The notes beneath the pieces were generated by a model. That model was not told the origin of the DNA and made no database searches. It worked only from the letters and a program-made list of their open reading frames with translations. A stretch of 64,000 nucleotides of DNA, from NCBI GenBank assembly GCA_963942565.1, contig OZ012694.1, positions 24,612,758 through 24,676,757 of the forward strand. The letters run 5' to 3'. This DNA comes from Maea johnstoni. Its lineage: Eukaryota > Annelida > Polychaeta > Spionida > Magelonidae. Shown piece by piece: positions 52,846 through 64,000 of this stretch (positions within the stretch are counted from its first letter, which is position 1; each line of letters starts with the position of its first letter). Position numbers and translations under genes: made by a program.

Positions 52846-53418
52846 CCGTTTGCCGTCTGGTGATGTCTCGCTTGGATTACTGCAATGCTCTCCTAATTGG
52901 AATACAACAGGATTTGATTGCAAAGCTGCAGCGACTACAAAACAGTGCTGCAAGGATAGTATCGAGAACCAGGAAGTATGAATATATCACACTTGTTCTC
53001 ATCAAGCTTCACTGGCTACCAATCAAATTCCGCATCCAATTTAAGGTCCTACTGCTGGTATACAAGGCGCTAAACGGACTTGCACCTAAGTACATCAAGG
53101 AGCTGCTCGTGCCTTATAAACCCAGACGCCATCTACGATCAGAAGCAAAGGGCCTTCTGGATGAGCCTCGGACTAGACTCAAATTTGGAGATCGCGCTTT
53201 CTCTATTAGTGCACCGAGATTATGGAATACGCTTCCACAACACCTGAAGGATTATACATCGTGTCAGGCCTTCAAGAAGTGTCTCAAAACACACCTTTTC
53301 AGGCTCGCCCATTGAGGCGTTGTTGACTATGACTCAAACTATGACAATGTGCAGCGCTTTTGAACATTTTATGAATGGAAATGGCGCTATATAAATTCCA
53401 ATTATTATTATTATTAAT
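52846..53418 (+). mobile_element. 5'-truncated LINE, CR1/L2-like C-terminal end
   Basis: The open frame at 52860-53315 encodes the C-terminal part of a non-LTR retrotransposon polyprotein: SRLDYCNALLIG, KLQRLQNSAARI, LHWLPIKFRIQFKVLLLVYK, GLAPKYIKELL, RLWNTLPQHLK, FKKCLKTHLF, then a stop. The untranslated tail ends gcgctatataaattcc and (ATT)n, as in CR1/L2-group elements. Everything upstream, including the catalytic RT core and endonuclease, is missing, as expected from incomplete reverse transcription. The surviving frame is intact, so the insertion is not very old. Confidence 0.88.
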
Positions 53419-54345
53419 TACATTGTTCGCCACTGAAATATATTTATTTTTAGGAAATGGGAAAGAATTGCAATTGATTTATGAAAGTTTGTTCAATTTG
53501 ACGTGATCACATATTTTTCAATTACATAGTGTTTTTATGGTAAAATAGTCTATCACATACATGCTAGTATGCTAGGAACTTGCTTTTATACATCATGACA
53601 CATTATCTGAGCAAGATTCTCATTGTATAAATACATGAATATGATGATACTGAATAACCAACAGGAAAAACGGTTTATCACTGGCAATCAGCAAAACTGA
53701 GAAAGGTCAAGTCATATTTCATTTCTTTCCAAATGGTAAAAATTAGAGACTATTTACCTCCGCTTTGATTTGCCTATGATATACTTTCTATCCGAGAGTA
53801 CAGGCATACACAAGTTATGAATAATAAGACATCTGTTTATCAGGATTGTGAAATAAAAAAGGACGTGTTATGGCTGTAATGGCAGCAAAGAATCAACACA
53901 TATGCAAGTATCAAAGACCTTTCTGGCATCGACTGTGCAGAGGTGTAAGCACATTCTTTGGATATTTCGTATGTGAACCAAAATTTAACTTTTAAGACCT
54001 TGTGATTGTGATTCATCCCTTTTTGTTTGCAATATTTTCACTATTTAAGCATTTTTTAAGGTGTTTGGTCATAAACAAAAAAATATAACAAAAAATATAT
54101 GCAACGCCTTTACCTTGAAAAAAAAATTAAAACTAGGAGCAAATAAAAATCCTGTTGTAAATACGTGCAATTTGAAAAAAAAATGATATCTAGACAAAAA
54201 TATATGTACATTTGCAAATATCCTCTTCCATGTCAAGGCCTAGTTTCAAAAGAGTTTCAAAAGAATACATGTATATTTAAAAGGATCCACCTGCGTCTCA
54301 CGTTCACAAAAGTCCACCTGGTATTAGCTGTGTAACATACACTGC

Positions 54346-54419
54346 ATAGGAGGACTTCGGCAACCCGGGAGGAGTTGGCACGTCTTCCTGGCGGCGAGCC
54401 GTGGCCGATGGATCCCGAG
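54346..54419 (+). other. Possible orphan exon
   Basis: GC-rich island with acceptor-like actgcatag and a strong donor CCCGAGG/gtgagc. One frame reads RTSATREELARLPGGEPWP. No partner exon or family recognised. Confidence 0.2.
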
Positions 54420-54659
54420 GGTGAGCACTGTCGCAGGCCCCAAGAGGTGTGTTCTGTACGACAAACAAGTGCCACACTAACCTGCTACATGTACTTAGGT
54501 CCCAAGCGGTGTCGAGGCTGTTCCAAAGGCAAAACTCAGCGCAATACTACGCTGCGGATGTGGTTAGAACTTTCTCCTCTATAGGCCTACCCACAAGCAT
54601 GCTGAGAATGAGAATGAGAATGAGAATGTTTTATATTGGTAACTCTGGCGATGAAAATG

Positions 54660-54832
<173 letters not shown>

Positions 54833-55751
54833 TTTATTGACTCTACTCGGTTGTTAATAGCTAATGGCAATCTGATGTTTTAAGGGCTTGATTTAGAATA
54901 CCTACTGCATTAGTGATACAGTGTGTCTTTTCTTAATTTCGAAATGTAGAATACTGTGACCTTTTTGTGAATAACACTACTATGATAACTTCCCTCATTT
55001 ACCGTATGATTATTTTTTTGTGTGTCACGGTGGCATGAATTATTTTTGTAGTATCGTTTAAGCTTTCTTTTATTCAATTTTTTTCTTTTGTTGTTTTCTG
55101 TATTTGAATACGTTCTAATCATCATGAAGACACATGTCAATAAAGGTCCATACCCACATACACTGCCATCAGTGCAACATTGTATATTTAGAGCCAAGGG
55201 CCCTTTAAGGGAAATACGACTAGTGTCAGCCGTCCAACGAAATCTAGCTGTGAGCTTTAGACTGTGATAGTAACAACTAAGAAGAAATGTGTCTGTTTCA
55301 TATTACTAATATGGGCAGCGTGCATTAATAAGGGCTATAAAATAAATTCCACGAAGTGAATGAAAGCGATGCAATAGGTCAGAAGATACTATTGTTTTGT
55401 AGTGTATATTTATTGGCTTGATTATACAAAATGATTATACACATGAATAGATAATGATTATTAACGAAAATAGATAACATCTACACTTTTCATTAAATTG
55501 GAATGGGCTAGTTAGTGGACAAGTCAAAATAGGATGACGAGTTACAATTGCAATTATGTATGACGTATTTTAGGGTACAATGATCAGTATTATTTTTCCT
55601 GAAATATGAATATCCACCTATATAAGCATTGCGTTGATATTTATGGCTAGCAACCTTATACTTTGGTCTATGCTCGTATCGAATTTTACTTTTGCGTCCG
55701 TTACGGGTCTTGATGAATGATAACGTAAGCTCACGATACGAATACTAAGAC

Positions 55752-56207
55752 ATGCAGGAAAAATCAAACGTTTCTAAACTTAGATCACCAAAAGAGACTG
55801 TTTGTAGGTCGAGGGTGTATTACATTGGAATTTTTTTATTTAAACAGATCACTGTGCATAGAATGCATCAATTTATTGATGGCATAACAAAAGGCATGGT
55901 CAACAGCGTCGATACATGTAGTTCGATCATCGACCCCATGGATGTAGCTATCATGTGTAATATATATAATGAAGTGAAGAGGATGATTAGCAGCTTATTT
56001 GTCCATTCTGAATCTGAATGGAAAAATCTACGTTGGGAACGTGCAGGGAACTCAAAGATGAAGATTGGAAATATGCTGGCTAAATTGGGTAAGGAGGGAA
56101 TCGAGAGAGATTTTGATCTTTTTGATGTATTAATGGAAAAAGGAATGGACTCAATTCCCTTCGAAGATGTGAATCCGATATGGCTATGTGCCGTGTGCAT
56201 TGAGTGA
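55752..56207 (+). CDS. Unrecognised 151-codon ORF or terminal exon
   Basis: I do not recognise this protein. A good acceptor-like site (tttttttatttaaacag) lies inside at 55847, so the real coding part may be the exon 55848-56207: ITVHRMHQFIDGITKGMV.. to ..NPIWLCAVCIE and a stop, about 119 residues. Composition is ordinary, not repeat-like: mixed charges, two Trp near the middle (EWKNLRWERAG), amphipathic stretches (YNEVKRMISSLF; RDFDLFDVLMEKG) and a C-terminal CAVC. Mostly helical by eye. No repeat family overlaps it. It could be the 3' exon of a gene with upstream exons I cannot find, a small intronless gene, or chance. Confidence 0.35.
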   Translation: MQEKSNVSKLRSPKETVCRSRVYYIGIFLFKQITVHRMHQFIDGITKGMVNSVDTCSSIIDPMDVAIMCNIYNEVKRMISSLFVHSESEWKNLRWERAGNSKMKIGNMLAKLGKEGIERDFDLFDVLMEKGMDSIPFEDVNPIWLCAVCIE

Positions 56208-57940
56208 ACGCATCTATCTGCTGTGCAGTGATGCCCCAAGAGCATATTACTAGGATGATTTTAATGGTAACTGAATGATTCTTTAAAATATGCTAAGTAG
56301 TCTATTTGTCTGTGTTCAGTGTCTAGAAAATCTCAGTATCCTAGGGGGGTACTAATTTGCCTTTTTATTGTGGTTCAATTTGCAAAATAGTGCAAAAATT
56401 GAGGCAAAATTGTGCATGTTAGCAATGCGTCTCTATATCACGGCGCTCTTTTGGTCCTTTGAGATGGCTGTTTTCTAAAACCTGGTTATGTGCTTTGTTA
56501 TACCTTTTGAGCTTTAAAATCTTCAGTTTACTGTGTTAATTGCTCTACTGTGTCTTCCCTTTTTATCTAACTCGATGCAAAGTACTCATACAATCTCCCT
56601 TCGGAATCGAGCGACTGTGGTGTCCTCTATCCTGTTCTTGACAGTTTATTCTTTGTGATTGTTGAAACTACTTCCGTTTTACATATCTGTTCTGTAAAAC
56701 TTTTCTTAAGTTTAATTTCCTATATCTGTATTTGGTATAATTTTGTAATGTAAGCATTAGATTCAATGGAACATACATACATGCATACGTCTAAAACTTT
56801 GCAATTTACAATGCTCACATATTTGATTGATGCTGATGATCATGCCATTCCATTTCATTTCGTGTGTGTGTGTTTAATCTAATTTTTCCATATACATGTA
56901 TATTGTTAGGGACATGTTTACGGTGGCTTAGGATTATGGAATTATGGCTTTGTGAATATAATGCCATTCTAAGATTTTACACATGTTAAGGCCTACACCA
57001 TTTTCCTAATGATGAAGCCAACTTTCACTGTCTTGCCCAACACTAAGAGGAGTATTTGTATATTCATTGACTGTAACGAGTAAGAGACCAACTATTACAG
57101 AAGATCCCATAGGTTTACACATATGCCCTTTGCTTAATTTTAAATTCAGCCTGGTTGTTTCAAACACGTATTCTAGGTATCTAACATAAAACATTCTTCT
57201 AGTCTGCATTTGTGGTTAGGAACTCTGTTGAAAAACACCATGCATGTTTTTGAAATTTCTAGCCCCTCACACCTTATACACTGTACTTTTACGCCTTGCG
57301 CGTAGCAAATAAATATACATACACTGGTGGGGGGGTACCCATGTGATGCTTAGTGTATTCCCAATCAGAAGACCTTTCAGGCAATATGTACTTTGTGTAG
57401 GCATAATAGTCAAGTAAAGGCAGGGTAGATGAAAAAGAGATTCAATTACAATGACCCCATATTATTTATCTTTAAGAGATTGGAAGCTTACTATATTTTT
57501 ATGCGCCCTGTTTGATGCAACATGCGGATAAGCTTTATAAATCCGCAACAAAACATACGAGTTGGACCAATACTATTGCTCCATTTATTCTTTCCATAGA
57601 ATATATATTGCTTAACCTACCCATAAGAAATTATTGGTGTAAAAGAAGTACTTCATGGTCCGAAAGTTGAATAAATACCATGGTATTAGTCTTTGAATGG
57701 ACACTAACTTAGGGGCAGTCAATTCGTGCGACGGCAGCGAGTTGTTGCGAAGCCCAATATAATGCCTCTAAGCTACTTGCGGCATATTGAGATCGATAAC
57801 CTTTTGAATCGCGGAAGAGCGTATCCCCCAATAAAAGAAAATCCCATTAGTGTTAAGCGTTACAGAGTACATTGGGCTCAAGCACGATGACCAACTGACA
57901 CTAAGAGATAGCCTACATCGACCTGTCGATGATGCCGTCT
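56208..57940. other. Intergenic, nothing recognised
   Basis: 57340-57445 is a faint relative of 51540-51650. No gene seen. Confidence 0.45.
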
Positions 57941-57984
57941 AATAATGTTTGATGAAAGCCACGTTCTGATCGATGACCTCCTTC

Positions 57985-58065
57985 CTCCCGAGGAAGTGCG
58001 ACAGTGTACCATTCAGCTCTCGCGACACTTCCGGTGGTGCATTATGGGAGGTGAACATCAATCTG
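57985..58065. promoter_or_regulatory. Possible promoter-like GC-rich segment
   Basis: ACTTCCGG (ETS-type) next to GCATTATGGGAGG in a CpG-richer patch. Open frames of 67 (plus) and 111 (minus) codons overlap it but neither is recognised. No gene can be tied to it. Confidence 0.2.
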
Positions 58066-58286
58066 AGCTTCTGGCACCCTGGGTGCCGCATTACCCAGGG
58101 ACCCGCGAGGAATTCGACGTCTTTGAGTCGTTCTTTCCGCCTAAATGATCGGCTTAGGGGATGTGGCGTTGTGTGAATCAAACGAGGCCTGTCTTCAGAA
58201 GTTAATACACTTTCTAGGTAATTTAGACTACTTTTAAGAGTATGCCAAGTGAACGAAGCCAGTTCAATTGGCAAGCGTAGGCCTAC

Positions 58287-58501
58287 TTAACCCATCCAAT
58301 GCTTTAAGGCTGCTTTTGTCCAAATAGCACTAGGACTCAAATCTTTGAAACCCATCAAAACCCTGTCATGTTGGTATCCATTGGATAGCTCTTGCTGAGC
58401 ACTCAGATGAGTACTCATGTGACAGGGTTTCAGTCATTTCTTTTAGGTTTTTTGCATCACTTTGTATTAGCAAAATTAGACACCACCAGCTTAAAGGTTA
58501 A
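58287..58501 (-). mobile_element. piggyBac-like MITE
   Basis: TTAA at both ends, reverse orientation, older (more differences) than 47323. Confidence 0.8.
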
Positions 58502-59382
58502 GAGTGATCTAGCTAAGGTTTTCCACGTGTTTCTCCTTGTTTGCGTCTCGTGTTCGTAAAATAAAGACCTAAATAAACACCCGCTGGGTTTATTTCATCT
58601 GTTGGCAATTACTCCCGCGAAATAAGCGCACGCCTTTTGAGACGCTTTCCTATCAAAGGAATGAATACGGTTTTTGTGTAAGTTCTCTGTAAATCAAACT
58701 TAACGAGAAATGAGGGTATTGAGAGAACCTCTTTTAACCTCTCTCCGTGATCGGAAAAGTAACAATTGTGAATGGCACTTGTCATGCATTGTATGCAATT
58801 CCCATACCTTTCCCTCCCCATGCTTGCTCCTATAATTATACTTTGGGAAAAATGTTCATATTCTGATTGGAAGTTCTACATTTATTCATCAAGGGATACT
58901 CTTTGAAGGTCGGCAACCTGTAAATGAGCTTTTGATCCCGCAACGTGTTTTTTGTTGCAGATTTCCCTGAACCACTAGACCACGGCGGATGCGAGTGCAA
59001 TGAACGGAAAGTATTTAATAAATACACGGCAGCCACCACTAGGCATAGGCTTCCAAATTGCCATAATAACATCTTGCGAGACTACTAATAGAGATACCGC
59101 CAAAGGGAAGTATCATTGTCTGTGCTTTTGGAAATTATCGACAGCGCAATATACGAGGGCATAACATCCAAAAAGGAAATTGCCAAAAAAACGAAGCAAA
59201 CACATTAGGTAATAGGTTTGAGCAAATAAACCCATGTTCATGGCTTAAAATTCTAAGAGAGTAGTGCCTCGAGAGCTAACGAACACTTAAACATCATTAA
59301 CACATTGATAATCTTGCTATTTACTTATTTAGTCCATTTCACATGCCGAATAGACTTGATGTGCGGAAGAGGCACGCCCCAA
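58502..59382. other. Intergenic, nothing recognised
   Basis: No gene, RNA gene or clear repeat seen. Confidence 0.45.
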
Positions 59383-59600
59383 TAGCCGGGTAGTATGGCT
59401 TTGCCACTGACTGCGTGCTATCTCTCATCGCTGGCTAATCCTGCATCTTGTGTGAGGCATGTGAGAAAGCTGCCAGCGACTTGATTTTGGCGGTGGTTTT
59501 TTCCCGTGTGTTGCGGCCGGTTAACTCCTCAGCCGTCCACTGGTTGGTCACGATTTTGACGCAATAGGGCAGAAAGTGAAATAAAATAAAATAAAATACG
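59383..59600 (+). mobile_element. tRNA-derived SINE (family B), diverged copy
   Basis: Shares gccactgactg, ctgtctctca, catgtgagaaag, ggcggtggttttt and ggtcacga with 30002-30236; ends in an (aaata)n tail. Confidence 0.75.
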
Positions 59601-59814
59601 AAATCTCACTTCAACTGTTTATGTGTAACCGACAGTTCTGACTACACATAGGGCGATGAGTCAAACTGAACTACATATAGCATTACATCTTCATATGTAT
59701 AATGATATCCATCTGCGATCTTTCGAATTCCGTTTAATTTTCCACAATTTTTTAGCTTAGCAGTTTCATGTAACATTGTGGTATACTGATACTTTGAGGC
59801 CCTTTCCAAGTGCT

Positions 59815-60830
59815 CATACCGATGACAGATGATGGTGATGTCCTGTATGCATTTCAAGCCCCTTTTTCCAAAAGCAGATGTCTATCACTGAGGACAGATT
59901 ATCTTAATGTTTCGAGCCCCTTGGTAAAGAAATGCGGTTGTCCACGATTGGGGACATAATGATAGTGCCCTGCATAATATTTTGAGCAACTCATTCCAAG
60001 TGCACATGTCTTGTACGTATTTCGAGCCCCTGTTCCCACACCAGATACCTACCATTGAGGACAGGTAATGGTGATATCTTTACGATACCCTTGTTTCATC
60101 TTAGGGAAGTTGGTGGTGATGTCTTGTAATTATTCGAGCCTCTGTTCCCAGGTCAGATACCTACTATTGAGGACAGCTGATGGTGATACATTCGTGTATT
60201 ATAGCGCCTGCTCCAACAGCCAATGTCTACCATTGAGAAAGATTATACTGATGTGCTGTACGTATTTCGAGCCAAAAACTGATGTCTCCCATTTTAGAAA
60301 AGATATCGCTGATGTCTTGTACATATTTGGAGCGCCACGTTAAAAGAAACACATGGCTAAACTTGGTGACAATAGTGATGATTATTTCGTAACCTTGTTT
60401 CAAGAGCTCGTTGCCTGCTAAAGACAGACATTGGTGACGTCTTTGGCGGTTTTCGAGCCCCCTGTTCACAGACCAGTTATTTACAATTGGGTACAGATGG
60501 TGGCGATATCTTAACGTGTTTCGAGCCCCCTATGATGGCGAAATCTTAACGCATATCGAGCCCCCTATTACCAGACCAGATATGTACAATTGGGGACAGA
60601 TGATGACGACCTGTTTACGTACGTTGAGCCCCCTATTACCACAGCAGATATTTACATTTGGGGACAAATGATGGCGACATCTTAACGTATTTCGAGCCCT
60701 TATTACCACACCAGATATTGACATTGGGGATAGATGATGACGACACGTTAACATACTCTGAGCCCCCTATTTCCACACCAGATATTTACAGTTGGGTATT
60801 TCAAGCCCCTGTTCCAAGCAGATGTCTGTA
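59815..60830. repeat. ~70-bp minisatellite, about 13 units
   Basis: Units of roughly 60-110 bp built on gatgatggtgatgtctt, tatttcgagcccc, tgttcccacaccagat and taccattgaggaca. Divergent at the left, tighter at 60450-60780. Confidence 0.85.
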
Positions 60831-61226
60831 AGAATGGACCTCATATTAGGTGGGCTGGTTCCCCACTCAGCTAACCAGACTTCCTTTTTGTGCTAGATTT
60901 GTTTTGCTCGACGGCATGCCTATACTCATTGCCTAGAGAGAACTTCATCTGACCAGAGAATGCAGATCACATGTGGCATTCAACCGAATTCACCTGACTT
61001 TTCAGTGTCTGCCCACACATGTGCCTGGCAAAGAAACACTAAATGCGCAGACTGTTTAAACCATTCCGCCCCATAGTATTCAGTGTGTGTCCCAACATTT
61101 TGATTTAAAACACTTTACTATGGAAGCATTCTTTTATTCAGTCCATTAGCAATGAAAGGTGAGTAGAGAACAAGAGCTCCTACATATACATTGCTTTTAA
61201 ACAGAACCTGATAATGCATTTCCTTA

Positions 61227-61452
61227 CAGGGTGCAACAAAGGTTGCAAAACATTATTTTCTGAGCGGGGCAAGCTGCTCCTAAAGTCGACTTGCCCCGAC
61301 TCTCTGTTAAACAAAGGTGAGATTGAACTTTGCCCAAAACATTACTTGCCGAGCGGGGCAAGTCAGGGTCTTGTTCAGCTTGCCCCATTGCCGTTTTTTT
61401 TGCCGAATTCACTTGCAAATTGCAGCGGGGCAAGTTGTTATGTTGCACGCTA
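61227..61452. mobile_element. hAT-like MITE with 5-bp target duplication (CCTTA)
   Basis: Starts CAGGGTGCAACA and ends TATGTTGCACGCTA (a decayed inverted copy), CCTTA on both sides (61222-61226, 61453-61457). Internal gcggggcaag repeats. Relative at 23470. Confidence 0.75.
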
Positions 61453-61457
61453 CCTTA

Positions 61458-62591
61458 TAAATTCTTTATGACTTTCAAAATGCAAACTTTTCGGTGTTTT
61501 TTTGCAAGGGGATGTAATAATCCAACGTTATTATCTTATTGCTCACGATAACCCACTCCAACATTCTACATGTCTTGCTTTTTATAAATCTACTTATCTT
61601 CTTCATACCATTTTGTTCTAAAGCCATGCTGTATTCGCTGAGATATGTTCCTTAGAACCATGAAATGCGGGGGCTTAAGTACGTTACGGTGTAACTATTT
61701 TTCTCGTGTTCTTTCTCTATGACGTTAGCTCCAAGGGAGGTACACAATGGAAAACAATAGCAATAGTGAGCATGTATGTCACGTCCCACGTGCCTTCGCA
61801 CTGTGCACCTTCTCATCTACTCTTCTCCTCCTGTGCCTGGGTTGAAAATTTACAACCCTCGCGGGATGGGTACGGAAATGAAATGAAACGGTACAAAAGG
61901 GCTACTAGTATTTCATTGTTGATTTTATGATACTAGTATATTAAATCTGTTCAATGTCTATATCCAACCGTACCTAAACCAGGTTTCTCTTTTTGCAACA
62001 AGCCGAACACAAACTTTTGGTGATTGCACGGTGTCTCAAATCATTCCTCTCATGTTAATTTTTGAGCGGGCTGCTCGGGCAAAGTTCACAACCGCATCCC
62101 CGATTGCCACACAGTTACCCGGGCATGAATGCATGTGTGACGTCACGACTGAACGCAGCTTTGTTTCACAAGCTATGTGTGTCATTGATGTGCTTCGCTT
62201 ATTCTTTGAATTGTTGTCCACGAGTGTTTTTACAACCAGGCACTGGCAGACGTCTGGTCGACTGGTGCAGAAATTCAATGTCTGCAGTGTATTTTCTTAA
62301 TAAGTAACTCTCGCGGGGTGACTCAGCTTAACACGCAATGGTATAACATGAATAAAAAATAAATTCTCAAATAATTAAATCCAAGCAATCAGTGAATGAA
62401 ACACTACAGCTACATTACTATGATACAAGTAAACTCTGCTGATATATCAATGAACACCCCTCATTGGTATTCACAGCAAGAGTGCAGGAACCACCAAGCT
62501 AGGTTTCTATGATCCATGCTAGAATGAGTGCGAGGTATTGCAAAACTGGCTATTGCAGTACTTCCCAATGATTCATACATATACACGTAAA
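61458..62591. other. Intergenic, nothing recognised
   Basis: GC-richer patches near 61780-61870 and 62060-62170, but no supported gene. Confidence 0.45.
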
Positions 62592-62886
62592 GGTAAAGGT
62601 ATTCGGTTTATAGTCTTGTATCCCCTTCCTCCCCTAGCAGGCCTGTACACACGGAAACCATTTGAATTCCCCAGGGGATATTCCAGAGCAACTGGCAGCA
62701 TATAGCGCACACGCTCTAAGCACTGCCTTATTTATGCTAGGTACCCATTTTGCAGCCGGGTAGATTGGAGCAATATGGAATAAACTGTCTTGCCCAAGGA
62801 CAGACCAAAGTGCACCGGCCGGGAATTGAACCAGCGACCTACTTATTACTAGTCCGACACCTAACCAACTGAGCTACTTTGTACCC
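62592..62886 (-). mobile_element. tRNA-derived SINE (family A), reverse copy
   Basis: On the minus strand: gtagctcagttggttagg (A box), ggttcaattccc (B box), then the same body as 44009 and a (ctttac)n tail. It lacks an ~18-bp stretch present in the other copy. Confidence 0.85.
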
Positions 62887-62894
62887 ATAGTGCT

Positions 62895-63470
62895 TCCTCA
62901 ATGACGTTTACATAAATGAGAAAAGAGGGAGTGTCAGGCAATACATTTATTAGCCCCTTTACATTAATGAGAAGACAGCTCGAAGTGTCAGGCAATACAT
63001 CTATTAGCCCCTCCTTATGTGGATTCCTTAACCTTCACCCTCATCCCGCTAATATACATGTAGTCACAGCTCTGAGCTCACTGCTGGTCACGGCCGTGAG
63101 TAGTCATGCTGTAAAATAATTTCTTCATATTGGCTAAAAAACGCTCATCCGACAATAGAAATACAACTACTCTACCAAATTCTATGAAAAAACATATTCT
63201 AATAGACCTAATGATTTTGAACAGAAATGATATAGGTTTTATATAGGTTATCATGGCAGAAAATAAAGAAACCTGGTATGAAATATTATGGCGTGGCCAG
63301 ATTCTTTTTCGACATACAACATATCTTTTTCAGCGGTGCCCATGTATTGGTGCTATATATAGTATAGCGGGATAAGGGTTAATGACGTTTACGTTAATGA
63401 GAAAACAGCAAGAAGTGTTAGACAATGCATCTTTCTTCCCCTCTACTATTAGTGTAGATTCCTTAATCAC
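62895..63470. repeat. Diverged ~70-bp repeats
   Basis: ataaatgagaaaa..agtgtcaggcaatacat..attagcccct occurs twice at 62905-63015 and once more at 63380-63445 with changes. Confidence 0.65.
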
Positions 63471-63805
63471 ACAATCCTATTTTCCTCTAAATTGGACCCG
63501 TTCAGCTCTCACTAAGTATAGGACCCACTGAGTTGCACATTAAATATATCATTAGCTGTGACGTCACGAGTGTGTGTGTGTGTGTCTATGACCGGGCAAG
63601 CGGTTGATACTCTGGCATACGACCGCACACTTAGTGCAGGGATAAATTGTAGCTAATATACGAGTGACGGATAGACGCTGAGCCATCAAGCCTAGATACT
63701 TAGTCACTGAGAGGTTTTCCCTGGTAATGACTTGATCAATAAAAACACATACTAGGTGTTTCTGGACACAGACAGAGTCATTTAACCAAATGCCGATGTC
63801 AATGT

Positions 63806-63866
63806 AAACTTGCTTGACTGCTTTGAATGCCTTAAGGTGTTGACTGCTTTGAATGCCTTAAGGTGG
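63806..63866. repeat. 28-bp tandem duplication
   Basis: tgactgctttgaatgcctta is directly repeated with its flanks (aaggtg). Confidence 0.85.
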
Positions 63867-64000
63867 TGAGTGCCAATGACACATAGTTAAAAGCCCCGTT
63901 ACAAAACACATCTCACAGCAGCATAATCATATGACAAGGTGTATCTCCAGATTCGTGAGTGTTATCAGATAAAGAATATCATAGCCAACCGTCTTTCATC

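Noticed and set aside
57939-58274. Overlapping 67- and 111-codon frames as genes
   Set aside because: Neither strand shows a known family or splice structure; the CpG-richer composition alone could keep the frames open.

Overview
The window is animal nuclear DNA: two intron-rich protein genes facing each other tail to tail, set in AT-rich sequence full of small non-autonomous DNA transposons, tRNA-derived SINEs, microsatellites and minisatellites, with one 200-base assembly gap (41301-41500). Gene content, splice sites and repeat style fit a marine invertebrate bilaterian. A lancelet or another invertebrate deuterostome is one possibility, but the sequence does not settle it.

Layout. (1) 11-8075, plus strand: the 3' eleven coding exons of a galactocerebrosidase (GALC, glycoside hydrolase family 59), including both catalytic glutamates; the 5' exons lie outside the window. 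(2) 8076-18439: intergenic, with a piggyBac-like MITE, a hAT MITE with an 8-bp target duplication, a hAT-like MITE with a 5-bp duplication, and a 4.3-kb element (11884-16196) whose core is a near-perfect palindrome carrying a THAP-domain exon in each arm. The tip of that palindrome has been hit by two further transposons. (3) 18440-31883, minus strand: a complete tRNA pseudouridine synthase PUS1 in 16 coding exons, with a likely mitochondrial presequence, one intron with U12-type signals and one intron with a non-canonical AT donor. (4) 31900-64000: no gene that I can name. It holds MITEs, two tRNA-SINE families, a 5'-truncated CR1/L2-like LINE tail, a 161-bp satellite next to a ~395-bp tandem duplication, a ~70-bp minisatellite, and one unrecognised 151-codon ORF with an acceptor-like site (55752-56207).

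The two genes are unrelated in function: GALC is a lysosomal glycolipid hydrolase and PUS1 is a nuclear/mitochondrial tRNA modifier. They share an odd structural habit. At five exons, short tandem duplications (~70-270 bp spacing) straddle a splice site and leave extra, mostly decayed exon edges in the neighbouring intron. In one case (PUS1 exon 2) the extra copies are still usable in-frame cassettes.

Most promising observations: the THAP palindrome and its nested insertions; the repeated exon-edge duplications; the AT-AC candidate and the U12-type intron in one PUS1 gene; and a set of seven hAT-like elements whose ends and 5-6-bp target duplications agree with one another.
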